Notes: generated from the sequence alone by a model not told the origin. A stretch of DNA of 64,000 nt from Bacteroidota bacterium (GCA_023432985.1 JAEZEQ010000062.1:1-64000), one strand, 5' to 3'; shown: positions 51,786 through 59,841, numbered from the stretch's first letter. Numbers and translations are program-made.

Positions 51786-51807
51786 GCGACTCTATCGAGT
51801 CGCTTTT
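51781..51807 (-). terminator. Terminator of tRNA-Val
   Basis: On the minus strand AAAAGCGACTC-GATA-GAGTCGC followed by T8; an 11-base-pair perfect stem ten bases after the tRNA 3' end. Confidence 0.85.
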
Positions 51808-51817
51808 CTATTCCCTG

Positions 51818-51892
51818 TGGGAGCAACAGGATTCGAACCTGTGACCCCCTGCTTGTAAGGCAGGTGCTCTGAACCAGCTGAGCTATGCTCCC
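51818..51892 (-). tRNA. tRNA-Val (anticodon TAC)
   Basis: A 75-nt cloverleaf: acceptor GGGAGCA/TGCTCCC, D arm GCTC/GAGC, anticodon stem CCTGC/GCAGG with loop CTTACAA giving anticodon TAC (reads GUA and other Val codons), and T arm ACAGG-TTCGAAT-CCTGT. The discriminator is A. CCA is not encoded and must be added after processing. Confidence 0.96.
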
Positions 51893-52103
51893 AATGTTTT
51901 ATCAACGTTGATGTCGATTGGGAGTGCAAATGTATAGGTTTTTTTTCTACTCCAAAATTATTTTAAAAAAAAATGAAGATTAAATTTATATTTAACAGAC
52001 AATCAGTCACAAAAAATACACCTAACCATAAAAAGAATCTGAGGGTTTTTCCTGAAATAAAAAAGAAAATCCCATTTTTCATGGTCAATTCATTTCATAC
52101 TTG

Positions 52104-52111
52104 TACTTTTG
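52104..52111 (+). promoter_or_regulatory. -7 box of the 429-aa membrane protein, four bases before its start
   Basis: TACTTTTG. An in-frame TTG at 52101 overlaps the box. The GTG at 52116 would coincide with the expected first transcribed base, giving a leaderless message. Confidence 0.5.
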
Positions 52112-52115
52112 CAAG

Positions 52116-53405
52116 GTGACGCTCACCCTCTATCAGATAATTGCCACCGGCATCATTTTCATGCTGTGCCTTGTTTTGGTCTACTCCTATAAACCATTTC
52201 AAATACAAGGATTCCCACGATTTGTTGGTCTATCCGTTTTCCTGTTCAAAATCCTCTTCATTCTTCTCAATATTTATATATATACCGCTGTTTATGAAAA
52301 TAAAGCGGAGTCTGACATCTACAAATACTTCCAGGACGGATCTGCAATTGCATCTTATGCCTATGATGATTTCAGTGGATATTTGCGCGTACTTTTTGGA
52401 TTTGAAAATGAAAAAGATTTACTCTATTTAAAACAAAATACAAATCATTGGTTCAAAGCCTATGAAGAATTTTCTTTAAACGAAAACCGCTTAGTCATAC
52501 GTTTCCATGCCCTATTGGGGCCGCTTACCCAAAATGCCTATCCGGCTCATGCCATCTTGGCCAGCTTCCTTAGTTATTTAGGCTCACTCCTTCTTCATAA
52601 ATCCTGGCGCAATTATTTTAGTTCGACCCCCAAACTATGGCTTGCAGCCACTTTTTTGGTCCCCTCTCTCCTATTCTGGACCGGGGCCGTACTTAAAGAA
52701 TCCTTTGTAATCTTAGGCTTAGGTCTATGCATTTACGGCTTATTTGCCACTTCAAATAAGCTTTATACCATAGGCGGATTATTGCTCATTCTTTTCTCGA
52801 AAGAATATATTTTCATTGCAATTTTACCCCTAATTGCAGCACACCTAATCCAAAAAAACCTAAAACCGGGCATGGCCCAAAGCTACCTCCTTTCCATCAC
52901 CCTCAGTATCATTGTCATATTTTTAATTTCCAGATACAGTTCGCTCGATTTTTTTCAAATCATTCATAAAAAACAGGAAGCATTTATGAATGTGTCGAAC
53001 TTAAACAATGCGCAGAGTCGCTTCGAGGTACCCATTATTCAACCCAATTTATATTCCATTTTATTAAATAGTCCACATGCCCTGTTCAATGCCCTGTTCA
53101 GACCATTAATCTGGGAATGGAAGTCGGTCTTATATTTTTTCTCCGGCATGGAAGTTATGGGCATAATTGCAATTGGATTCTATGCCGTTTGGACTAAAAA
53201 AATCAGAAATGCTCATTTATGGGAACTAGAGCCCTTTTGGTTTTCGCTTTATTTTACCGTAATACTTTGTTTAATGATCGGACTCACCGTCGATAATTCG
53301 GGTTCTATTGCCCGATACCGTATGCCTATTATCACTTTTGTATTGGCCATTTTTCTCTTACTTTTGCAAAAAAATAAGACAGATGATTTGGTTTCAAAAG
53401 TATAG
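52116..53405 (+). CDS. Polytopic membrane protein, 429 aa, unknown function
   Basis: About ten to eleven hydrophobic helices, with a soluble stretch at ~65-125 ('ESDIYKYFQDGSAIASYAYD') and another at ~275-320. The layout resembles EpsG/Wzy-like or GT-C-type membrane proteins of polysaccharide pathways ('WTGAVLKESFVILGLGL', 'DNSGSIARYRMPII'), but I cannot assign a family. The start is uncertain: GTG 52116 fits the -7 box; an internal Met follows 15 codons later. The last 23 bases overlap the thioesterase gene, whose promoter lies inside this one. The 51893-52103 leader region is A+T-rich and otherwise empty. Confidence 0.72.
   Translation: MTLTLYQIIATGIIFMLCLVLVYSYKPFQIQGFPRFVGLSVFLFKILFILLNIYIYTAVYENKAESDIYKYFQDGSAIASYAYDDFSGYLRVLFGFENEKDLLYLKQNTNHWFKAYEEFSLNENRLVIRFHALLGPLTQNAYPAHAILASFLSYLGSLLLHKSWRNYFSSTPKLWLAATFLVPSLLFWTGAVLKESFVILGLGLCIYGLFATSNKLYTIGGLLLILFSKEYIFIAILPLIAAHLIQKNLKPGMAQSYLLSITLSIIVIFLISRYSSLDFFQIIHKKQEAFMNVSNLNNAQSRFEVPIIQPNLYSILLNSPHALFNALFRPLIWEWKSVLYFFSGMEVMGIIAIGFYAVWTKKIRNAHLWELEPFWFSLYFTVILCLMIGLTVDNSGSIARYRMPIITFVLAIFLLLLQKNKTDDLVSKV
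53359..53366 (+). promoter_or_regulatory. -7 box of the thioesterase, inside the upstream gene
   Basis: TACTTTTG, 16 bases before ATG 53383, within the coding sequence of the membrane protein. Confidence 0.5.
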
Positions 53406-53835
53406 TTTAGATGATCTGAATAAGATGAATGAGGGCAATATGGGCGAATTTCTCGATATTGAATTCACCGAAATCGGAGAAAATTTTCTCACAGCGCGCA
53501 TGCCCGTTAGCCCTAAAGTAAAACAACCGGCCGGTCTTCTGCATGGTGGTGCTTCGGTGGTATTGGCCGAAACAGTAGGCTCTGTCGCTGCTAATTTATG
53601 TGTAAACATGGACGAGGTATTGTGTGTCGGACTGGAAATTAACGCCAATCATCTTCGCGCCGTTAAAGAAGGTTATGTATATGCCACCGCTACTCCCGTT
53701 CATGTCGGCAGTACGACCCAAGTATGGAATATTGAAATAAAAAACGAACAGGGAAAACCTACTTGCGTAAGCAGAATTACTATGGCTGCCGTAATGAAAA
53801 AAGGGAAAAGATTAGACCCATTAATTAAAAAATAA
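53383..53835 (+). CDS. Hotdog-fold acyl-CoA thioesterase (MenI/YdiI-like)
   Basis: A 150-aa PaaI-type thioesterase. 'AGLLHGGASVVLAETVGS' gives the family signature with His54 and catalytic Glu63. 'GLEINANHLRAVKEG' and 'ATPVHVGSTTQVWNIEI' match the 1,4-dihydroxy-2-naphthoyl-CoA hydrolase (MenI/YdiI) branch, so a role in menaquinone synthesis is plausible but unproven. I start at ATG 53383 because the frame's earlier codons lie inside the upstream gene and before the -7 box. It is convergent with the OstA-like gene two bases away. Confidence 0.88.
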   Translation: MIWFQKYSLDDLNKMNEGNMGEFLDIEFTEIGENFLTARMPVSPKVKQPAGLLHGGASVVLAETVGSVAANLCVNMDEVLCVGLEINANHLRAVKEGYVYATATPVHVGSTTQVWNIEIKNEQGKPTCVSRITMAAVMKKGKRLDPLIKK

Positions 53836-53837
53836 GT

Positions 53838-55748
53838 CTACTTTTTCTTCTTACTTTTTACCTCTTTTTTCTTAGGCATATAGGCATATTTGGGATAAAG
53901 CCTCGGCGAATAAATATCTAAAACGTGAAGAGGCCGCAAATGTCCTTGCCACTTGAATCCGGGCAGTTTATATTCATTTAAATCCACCTCCCCAAATGGA
54001 GATAAATGTCCCACCGGTTTCGATTTAAACACGATACGATCTACCTTGCCGGAATCGAGATGAATGATGATGTCTTCACATTTCACGCGATTCACTCCGA
54101 CAAATTCTTTGGGCTCGCGCTTGGTCGGACTAAGAATGGGAATGCTATCTGTGGCAGGCAATGAATCAGAATCCTGAGGTACTAATTCGGAATGAGACGA
54201 AGCAATTTTGGCATTTGTTTGATCTAATAACGGCACATCCTGCATGCTTTGATCGGTGACAATGGGAATTTCTGTACGCCCTTCAATCTTCGCTTCAATT
54301 TTGTTGTGCATGGCTTCCTGTTCCACTGTGTTCAGGCTATCATTTGCCGAAAGAACAGGACTCGGAATGGCGGTAGGATTGGGCTTAGGCGCCTCCTCCG
54401 GCTTATCGTTGCGGGGATAATAAATCGTTTCTCCGTTTTTAAATACGTCCACACGGCGCAAACTTGTTTCACCAAAATAAGCTTGCATATTATCGCCCGA
54501 AATCTGGTTGTACTTCACCGTATCTTCCATCGAAATAATAAATGCATTTTCCATCATGTCGAGATAATGGATTTTCTTATTTCGCATAAAAATTTGCATA
54601 AAAACAGAAGTCAACTGATTCTCATCCGACCATAAAACTGGAGCTTCAAATAAATGCATCAAACTATCCGATTCGTAATAAACCAAACTATCGCATTTGC
54701 CTTGAAAATCTGATTTGAAAAAACGAACCCGATGATAGGCTTTTAAAATCCGACCGCATAAACTATCGGAAGTTGAAAAAAGTGAGTCAGCACTTAGAAA
54801 CAAACTATCACTGTCCATACCCATAATCAGAGTCACACTATCGGTAACCATATAGCTTTCAATATTTTGCCTGGTTACGGAATAATTACCGCGGACTTCA
54901 ATATTCTGAACAGAATCGCGCAATTTCACATTATTGAATCCCAATCCAAATCCGTTATTTCTTTCATAATAGAGACTATCGGCCTCTATTTGCTGGTCGG
55001 GGGTGGTAATCTTGGCACCTTTGCTGAAGGAACTGATATCATTTTTTGTATCGTACCATCCTTTTTCGCAAGTAATTATATTTTCGTCGGAAGTTATGGT
55101 AGTTGACCCATGGAAATAGGCAATTTCTGTAAGCGTATTAAAATGCATGGTATCCGAAAGCACGGTATAATCGGGCGAATCAATGCGCACATTTTCGGTA
55201 AACACAAACTCATCTCTATCGGGATAATAAGTACCATTGCGGCTGCTTAGAACATTGCCTTGAGACGAACGGGTAACGGCACTATCGTTGTAGAAACCTT
55301 TATTGTTTTTTACATCATAAACCAAGGAAGTTGTTTGCAGATTCACCTGATTATCAATCATACGTACTCTACCTTTTAGCACTGCCAATCCGCTTACGCC
55401 GTCATAGGTGAGCGAATCTCCATATAAGTGAACGCTGTCTCCTTTTTCGATGTGAATCTGTCCGAATGCCACAAATTCTTCCTTATTCATATACCGATAT
55501 GCACTATCGGCATACATGGTAGCATCGCCGTGACGCATCATAACGCGTCCTTTCAAGCGCATCATATTGCCGATTTCGTTATCAAACTGCATAACATCGG
55601 CATTGAGAAATTCAATTTTCTTTCCTTCAAATTTCTTTACCTGAGCTACGGAAACCAATTGTCCCAATAACCCGGATAAAACAATAAACATTCCGGTCAG
55701 AATATGTTTCCTAATGCGATTCACAAAGGCAGAACGCAGATTAAGCAA
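53838..55748 (-). CDS. OstA-like protein (LptA/LptD N-domain family)
   Basis: A 636-aa exported protein with several OstA-like beta-jellyroll segments between ~40 and 470 (for example 'LKGRVMMRHGDATMYADSAY', 'YGDSLTYDG', 'LKGRVRMIDNQVNLQTTSLV', 'GTYYPDRDEFVFTENVRI'). A Pro/Ser-rich linker and a conserved C-terminal domain follow ('VGVNRVKCEDIIIHLDSGKV', 'PVGHLSPFGEVDLNEYKLPG'), ending in a poly-Lys tail. It is probably a periplasmic LPS-transport component. The TTG at 55748 overlaps the purA stop by eight bases; a GTG at 55724 (MNRIRKHILTG) gives a tidier signal peptide. Confidence 0.85.
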   Translation of the reverse strand: MLNLRSAFVNRIRKHILTGMFIVLSGLLGQLVSVAQVKKFEGKKIEFLNADVMQFDNEIGNMMRLKGRVMMRHGDATMYADSAYRYMNKEEFVAFGQIHIEKGDSVHLYGDSLTYDGVSGLAVLKGRVRMIDNQVNLQTTSLVYDVKNNKGFYNDSAVTRSSQGNVLSSRNGTYYPDRDEFVFTENVRIDSPDYTVLSDTMHFNTLTEIAYFHGSTTITSDENIITCEKGWYDTKNDISSFSKGAKITTPDQQIEADSLYYERNNGFGLGFNNVKLRDSVQNIEVRGNYSVTRQNIESYMVTDSVTLIMGMDSDSLFLSADSLFSTSDSLCGRILKAYHRVRFFKSDFQGKCDSLVYYESDSLMHLFEAPVLWSDENQLTSVFMQIFMRNKKIHYLDMMENAFIISMEDTVKYNQISGDNMQAYFGETSLRRVDVFKNGETIYYPRNDKPEEAPKPNPTAIPSPVLSANDSLNTVEQEAMHNKIEAKIEGRTEIPIVTDQSMQDVPLLDQTNAKIASSHSELVPQDSDSLPATDSIPILSPTKREPKEFVGVNRVKCEDIIIHLDSGKVDRIVFKSKPVGHLSPFGEVDLNEYKLPGFKWQGHLRPLHVLDIYSPRLYPKYAYMPKKKEVKSKKKK

Positions 55749-57024
55749 TTATATTTTTACGCAATAAAGTTTGTTCTCTATCTGGACCAACAGAAATAAC
55801 AGCAACGGGAATTCCGGTTTTTTCTTCAATAAAACGGGTATACTCTTCCAATTCCTGTGGCAAATCTGCCAATGCTTTCATTCCGGTCAAGTCATGATTC
55901 CAGCCCGGAAGCTGAGTATAGACAGGTGAAATATTTCCCGACAAAACATCATAGGGTAAATAATCTATTTTTTCGCCTTTAAAAACATATTCCGTAGCCA
56001 CATGCAGGGTTTCAAATCCGGACAAAACATCGGCTTTCATCATAAGGAGCTTGGTAACTCCGTTGATGCGGCAGGCATAATTGAGAGCGGGAATGTCGAG
56101 CCAGCCGGTACGTCGCGGTCTTCCGGTTGTGGAACCATATTCTTTACCAACATCACGTAGGCGTTGTCCGTTTTCGTCTTCCAATTCGGTCGGAAAAGGT
56201 CCACTTCCCACGCGGGTACAATAGGCCTTAAAAATGCCAAATACTTCTCCGATTTTATTGGGCGCTATTCCCAATCCGGTACAAGCTCCGGCTGTAATCG
56301 TATTAGAAGAGGTAACAAAAGGATAAGATCCGAAATCTATGTCCAGCAATGTACCTTGGGCTCCTTCGGCCAAAATTTTCTTTCCTTCAGAAAGGGCTTT
56401 ATGTATATACTCTTCACTGTCGACAAAACGAATTCTTTGAAGCGTTTTCAGTCCTTCGAACCAAAGTCTTTCCGCTTCCTGAATATCGTAATCGAAATTA
56501 TAAAGAGCAATCAATTGCTCGTGTTTATGTTTGAGCGCTTCGTATTTTTCTTTAAAATTTTCCAGCTCCACATCCCCTACACGCAATCCGTTTCTACCGG
56601 TTTTGTCCATATAAGTGGGGCCTATACCTTTGAGGGTACTTCCAATTTTAGAATTCCCTTTTGAGGCTTCCGATGCGGCATCTAAAACTTTATGTGTAGG
56701 TAAAATCAAATGTGCTTTACGCGAAATCAATAATCGGGAAACAACATCCACTCCAGATTTTTCAAGTCCTTCAATTTCTTTTTGGAAAGAAACAGGATCA
56801 ATAACAACCCCATTACCGATAATATTGATGATACCTTCTCTGAAAATTCCGGAAGGGATGGTATGCAAAACATATTTTTGGTTGTTAAACTCCAGGGAAT
56901 GACCGGCATTTGGTCCCCCTTGGAAACGGGCAATAATCTGATAATGCGGCGCAAGTACATCCACTATCTTTCCTTTACCTTCGTCGCCCCATTGCAGGCC
57001 TAATAAAACATCAACTTTACTCAT
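55741..57024 (-). CDS. purA: Adenylosuccinate synthetase
   Basis: Condenses IMP and aspartate with GTP, the first committed step to AMP. The 427-aa protein has the P-loop 'GLQWGDEGKGKIVD', 'QGGPNAGHSLEF' with the catalytic His, 'IGSTLKGIGPTYMDKTGRNG' and 'TTGRPRRTGWLDIPAL'. It is transcribed with the OstA-like gene (8-bp overlap). A TAACTTTG box at 57060-57053 separates it from the STAS gene upstream. Confidence 0.96.
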   Translation of the reverse strand: MSKVDVLLGLQWGDEGKGKIVDVLAPHYQIIARFQGGPNAGHSLEFNNQKYVLHTIPSGIFREGIINIIGNGVVIDPVSFQKEIEGLEKSGVDVVSRLLISRKAHLILPTHKVLDAASEASKGNSKIGSTLKGIGPTYMDKTGRNGLRVGDVELENFKEKYEALKHKHEQLIALYNFDYDIQEAERLWFEGLKTLQRIRFVDSEEYIHKALSEGKKILAEGAQGTLLDIDFGSYPFVTSSNTITAGACTGLGIAPNKIGEVFGIFKAYCTRVGSGPFPTELEDENGQRLRDVGKEYGSTTGRPRRTGWLDIPALNYACRINGVTKLLMMKADVLSGFETLHVATEYVFKGEKIDYLPYDVLSGNISPVYTQLPGWNHDLTGMKALADLPQELEEYTRFIEEKTGIPVAVISVGPDREQTLLRKNIIA

Positions 57025-57052
57025 TACTTGAAATGCTTTGTTAACAAAAGCG

Positions 57053-57060
57053 CAAAGTTA
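57053..57060 (-). promoter_or_regulatory. -7 box of purA-ostA
   Basis: Reads TAACTTTG on the minus strand, 29 bases before the purA ATG. Confidence 0.55.
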
Positions 57061-57131
57061 ATCTATGGATACGAATTTACCGCACATAAAAACAAGGCTT
57101 ATACACTTTTTATTAACCTAAAGGGAAAAAA

Positions 57132-57491
57132 TCAAACCGAAGGTTCCATATTACGAAGCATAATTTCTTCAGCTTCCTTGAGCGTGTCGGTAATCGTGAA
57201 AATACTACTCAGTTTAGTTATGATAAAGAGGTCGCGTAATTGTTTATTGACATGACAAACGATGGTTTCTCCGCCAAAATTTCTGCTTTGTGTCAGCATT
57301 TTAATCAGCACATTCAATCCTTCCGAATTCACATATTCCGTTTCTTTCAAATCGATAACGAAATAATACTTTCCTTTTTCGAGCCATGTTGCGAACTCAG
57401 TCAGCAATTCCCGGGAATCAGCCATAGAAAGTATGCGTCCGCTTATGCGAACGACAACTCCATATTTTTTTTGTGTAAATGTATATTCCAA
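57132..57491 (-). CDS. Single-domain STAS protein with Glu at the phosphosite
   Basis: A 119-aa STAS protein. In the loop where antagonists of the SpoIIAA type have DSSGL and are phosphorylated on the second Ser, this protein reads NSEGL (residues 55-59). Ser is therefore replaced by Glu57, which could mimic the phosphorylated state. The TTG start at 57491 is preceded by AGGAGG with five bases between, a canonical Shine-Dalgarno that is unusual in this window. It lies upstream of purA on the same strand, though purA has its own box. Confidence 0.8.
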   Translation of the reverse strand: MEYTFTQKKYGVVVRISGRILSMADSRELLTEFATWLEKGKYYFVIDLKETEYVNSEGLNVLIKMLTQSRNFGGETIVCHVNKQLRDLFIITKLSSIFTITDTLKEAEEIMLRNMEPSV

Positions 57492-57496
57492 AATTA

Positions 57497-57502
57497 CCTC
57501 CT
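57497..57502 (-). promoter_or_regulatory. Canonical Shine-Dalgarno (AGGAGG) deciding the TTG start of the STAS gene
   Basis: AGGAGG on the minus strand, five bases from TTG 57491. It is one of very few good Shine-Dalgarno matches I see here. The adjoining TAATTTTG also fits the -7 consensus, but its last three bases are the start codon. Confidence 0.6.
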
Positions 57503-57665
57503 TTTAATTGAGTCTATTCTCAATATTTGTGCCAGTAAAAGTGCGCATAATCTTTGACTTTAAAAAAAACAAAATTTTAACCTTATCGGATTAATCTGTT
57601 TTTTGAGTGAATGCAAGAGTGCAAAAATGTGAATTGAGCTAAGTTTTATGTGCGGAAATGGGATA

Positions 57666-57718
57666 ATTTTCCCATTTTATAAAGCCAAAATCTCATTCAG
57701 ATTTGGTAAAAATCATTT
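57666..57718. repeat. 53-bp direct repeat, left copy
   Basis: Begins ATTTTCCCATTTTATAAAGC and ends GGTAAAAATCATTT. The other copy at 59682-59734 differs at one base. This copy lies 71 bases before the T9SS gene, in the otherwise empty 57503-57764 interval. Weaker similarity extends ~20 bases to the left. Confidence 0.92.
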
Positions 57719-57764
57719 TCGACAAGTGGGAAATTTTGTTATTTAAAATCAGGATCCTATCTCC

Positions 57765-57772
57765 TAAATTTG
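57765..57772 (+). promoter_or_regulatory. -7 box of the 555-aa T9SS gene
   Basis: TAAATTTG, 17 bases before the ATG. Confidence 0.5.
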
Positions 57773-57789
57773 AATAAATCTTTGAAGCT

Positions 57790-59457
57790 ATGAAAATTAT
57801 TACCTTTTTATTTTTATGTATGCTAAGCTTAAATTTAAGTACGCTTTTTTATGCCCAAAATTTCGCAATTTTAAATGCGAACGAGATTGAGGTTAAGACA
57901 ACAAATAATCACACTTTATTCATACAAGCAACAAGTACGCCCGAATACTACCGATTTCCAAGCAATTTTGCCTCCCCTCCGATATATTCTTCCCTATTAA
58001 CCATAAGCTCTTATGACAGCACGACCAATTGGCAAAGGTATTTACCCCTACATTTCGGTTGTGATTTTTATTGCTATGATTTTTATCCCGGACCATTATC
58101 ATTAGACGGAAGTCGGGAAAGGGTGCATGGTAACGATTCTATGAAATTCGAAAAAGTATGGAAAGTTACAGATACGGATATTAATAACTTCTTAGCTGCT
58201 TATTATGCCGGAGGAAGCACTTTTGCTAATTATTCTATACCCACAGATATACTTACCTGGCCGGTACACGGTCCGGTAGGCTTCGATCAAAACCTTTCCG
58301 AATTTCATGACATGAACGGAGATGGGAAATACAATCCTTATCATGGTGATTATCCCAAAATAAAGGGCACTCAATATTTAAGATGGATATACACCGATGG
58401 TAATGTGTCTGAATTATCTAATATGGGTCTGGAATTCAGGGTTTCTATGTTTGCATGTACAGGGAATACCATGAATTCGCCTCTTAACAGAAGTGTGTTT
58501 GTAGAATATGAAATTATAAACAGAAATTCATATTACTATAAAGACTTTAGAGTAGGCTTAGTTAATAGTTTCATGATTGGTTGCCATAAAAATGACAATT
58601 TCAGGTCCAATGCACTCGCCAATGCCATCCAAAATTACAATTCGAATACCTATTTTAATGCATGTGATGAAAGTCAGTACGCCCCGCATTTAAATATGGT
58701 ACAAGGAGTTGGATTAATAGCAGTTAACAATTCTCAAGAACCTAAATTAGCATCTTCATTATTAAATATAAGATTCAATGAAGGTTTGCAAGATGGAATT
58801 CTGATTACAGCTAATTTATTTAATTATCATAATGCTAAATTTAAAAATGGAGTACCTGTCACATTCGGAAATTTAGGTTATGACACGAGTAATACCCTAT
58901 TAAGCAAATATATGTTTCCGGGCAACTCAGACCCAAATAATTGGGGAACAGATGGCATTCAAGCTCCATACACGTGGACTTATGAGAATTACAACAATAC
59001 ACAAAGTGAATTAACCCCAAGTTCAAGTTATGATTTTATAAACAGCGGTCCATTTAAACTTGGCCCGAATGAAAAAATAAAACTGGCATTTGTATATGTA
59101 ACTACACAAGATTCTACATTAAACTCCGAAGAATTATTGGAATTAAATGCTAATCAAATTATAGAAATGCGCACGCAATACCAAAACAATCAACTCGCCT
59201 GTGCTGCAAGCATTTTAGATATGCAGGAACAAGTACAAGTCGCCCCGAACGCATTCCCGAATCCCACCGATGGATTGATACGAATTTCATCTCCAACACC
59301 CATAAAACAAATCAGAATAATGGGTATATCCGGGTCAGAGATTATGAGTTGTAAAACATGTAACGAAATAGATTTGCAATTATTAAGACCGGGCATCTAT
59401 ATGATGGAATACGAAAGCGAAGGACAAAAATTTGTAGAAAAAATTATAAAAAAATAG
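57790..59457 (+). CDS. T9SS type A protein, 555 aa, between direct repeats
   Basis: A secreted protein with a signal peptide (~1-22, ending TLFYAQ). The ~430-residue body contains 'MNGDGKYNPYHGDYPKIKGT', a calcium-loop-like phrase I recall from other Bacteroidota secreted proteins. The type A tail is 'APNAFPNPTDGLIRI' to 'GIYMMEYESEGQKFVEKIIK'. I cannot name the central domain. Its A+T content looks higher than that of its neighbours, and it is flanked by a 53-bp direct repeat, both hints of acquisition or duplication. Confidence 0.8.
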   Translation: MKIITFLFLCMLSLNLSTLFYAQNFAILNANEIEVKTTNNHTLFIQATSTPEYYRFPSNFASPPIYSSLLTISSYDSTTNWQRYLPLHFGCDFYCYDFYPGPLSLDGSRERVHGNDSMKFEKVWKVTDTDINNFLAAYYAGGSTFANYSIPTDILTWPVHGPVGFDQNLSEFHDMNGDGKYNPYHGDYPKIKGTQYLRWIYTDGNVSELSNMGLEFRVSMFACTGNTMNSPLNRSVFVEYEIINRNSYYYKDFRVGLVNSFMIGCHKNDNFRSNALANAIQNYNSNTYFNACDESQYAPHLNMVQGVGLIAVNNSQEPKLASSLLNIRFNEGLQDGILITANLFNYHNAKFKNGVPVTFGNLGYDTSNTLLSKYMFPGNSDPNNWGTDGIQAPYTWTYENYNNTQSELTPSSSYDFINSGPFKLGPNEKIKLAFVYVTTQDSTLNSEELLELNANQIIEMRTQYQNNQLACAASILDMQEQVQVAPNAFPNPTDGLIRISSPTPIKQIRIMGISGSEIMSCKTCNEIDLQLLRPGIYMMEYESEGQKFVEKIIKK

Positions 59458-59592
59458 AATATTCGATCTACTTATAGATGATTAAGATTTGTCTTTTTCT
59501 TGAGTATCCTTGGTTTAATGAACAAAAATCAAGCGCTGCGGAAGTTTTGTCTACCTCAAAGCCTACCATTTCCCAGGCTCACACACCCCTAT

Positions 59593-59608
59593 CCCCTCTC
59601 AAGAGGGG
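59593..59608. repeat. REP-like palindrome
   Basis: CCCCTCT-CA-AGAGGGG preceded by CACACACCCCTA. This phrase matches a dispersed extragenic palindrome I recall from Bacteroidota. Confidence 0.55.
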
Positions 59609-59681
59609 AATTCATACTGCATAGAATTTTACTTCAATTTCTTTTCTTGCAGTACATTAATCCTGCACAAAAAATGAGAAT

Positions 59682-59734
59682 ATTTTCCCATTTTATAAAG
59701 CCAAAATCTCATTCAGATTGGGTAAAAATCATTT
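59682..59734. repeat. 53-bp direct repeat, right copy
   Basis: Second copy of the element at 57666-57718, same orientation, one substitution, 225 bases after the stop of the T9SS gene. Confidence 0.92.
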
Positions 59735-59741
59735 ATACAAG

Positions 59742-59793
59742 CCGCCGCAAGGCGGAGTGAAATTTGGGCGTGACTGCGCACAAATTTCGCTCC
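59742..59793. repeat. Two adjacent extragenic hairpins
   Basis: CCGCC-GCAA-GGCGG (59742-59755), then GGAGTGAAATTTG (59754-59766) facing CAAATTTCGCTCC (59781-59793) with one mismatch. They could terminate pckA, whose stop is at 59842, though no T tract follows. Confidence 0.6.
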
Positions 59794-59841
59794 AACGAAG
59801 TCCTTCGACAGGCTCAGAAAGCAAGTAAAGCAGAAATGATT

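Larger units (their letters stand above)
59458..59841. other. Gene-free interval rich in extragenic repeats
   Basis: 384 bases with no credible gene. It holds a CCCCTCTCAAGAGGGG palindrome, the right copy of the 53-bp repeat, a GCAA-capped hairpin, a 13-bp inverted repeat and a CCTTCGACAGGCTCAG phrase. The last one and the first palindrome resemble dispersed repeats I know from other genomes. A short + strand frame crosses the interval but is made of these repeats. Confidence 0.6.

Noticed and set aside
51473..51826. Minus-strand open frame of 117 codons with 28-residue repeats across the tandem array
   Set aside because: The frame stays open only because the repeat unit is 84 bp. It begins inside the tRNA 3' flank, crosses the terminator and the long hairpin, and its product is a low-quality hydrophobic repeat with no recognisable start signals.
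59500..59760. 86-codon + strand frame after the T9SS gene
   Set aside because: It is composed of extragenic repeats (CCCCTCTCAAGAGGGG and the 53-bp repeat) and has no promoter box or family resemblance.
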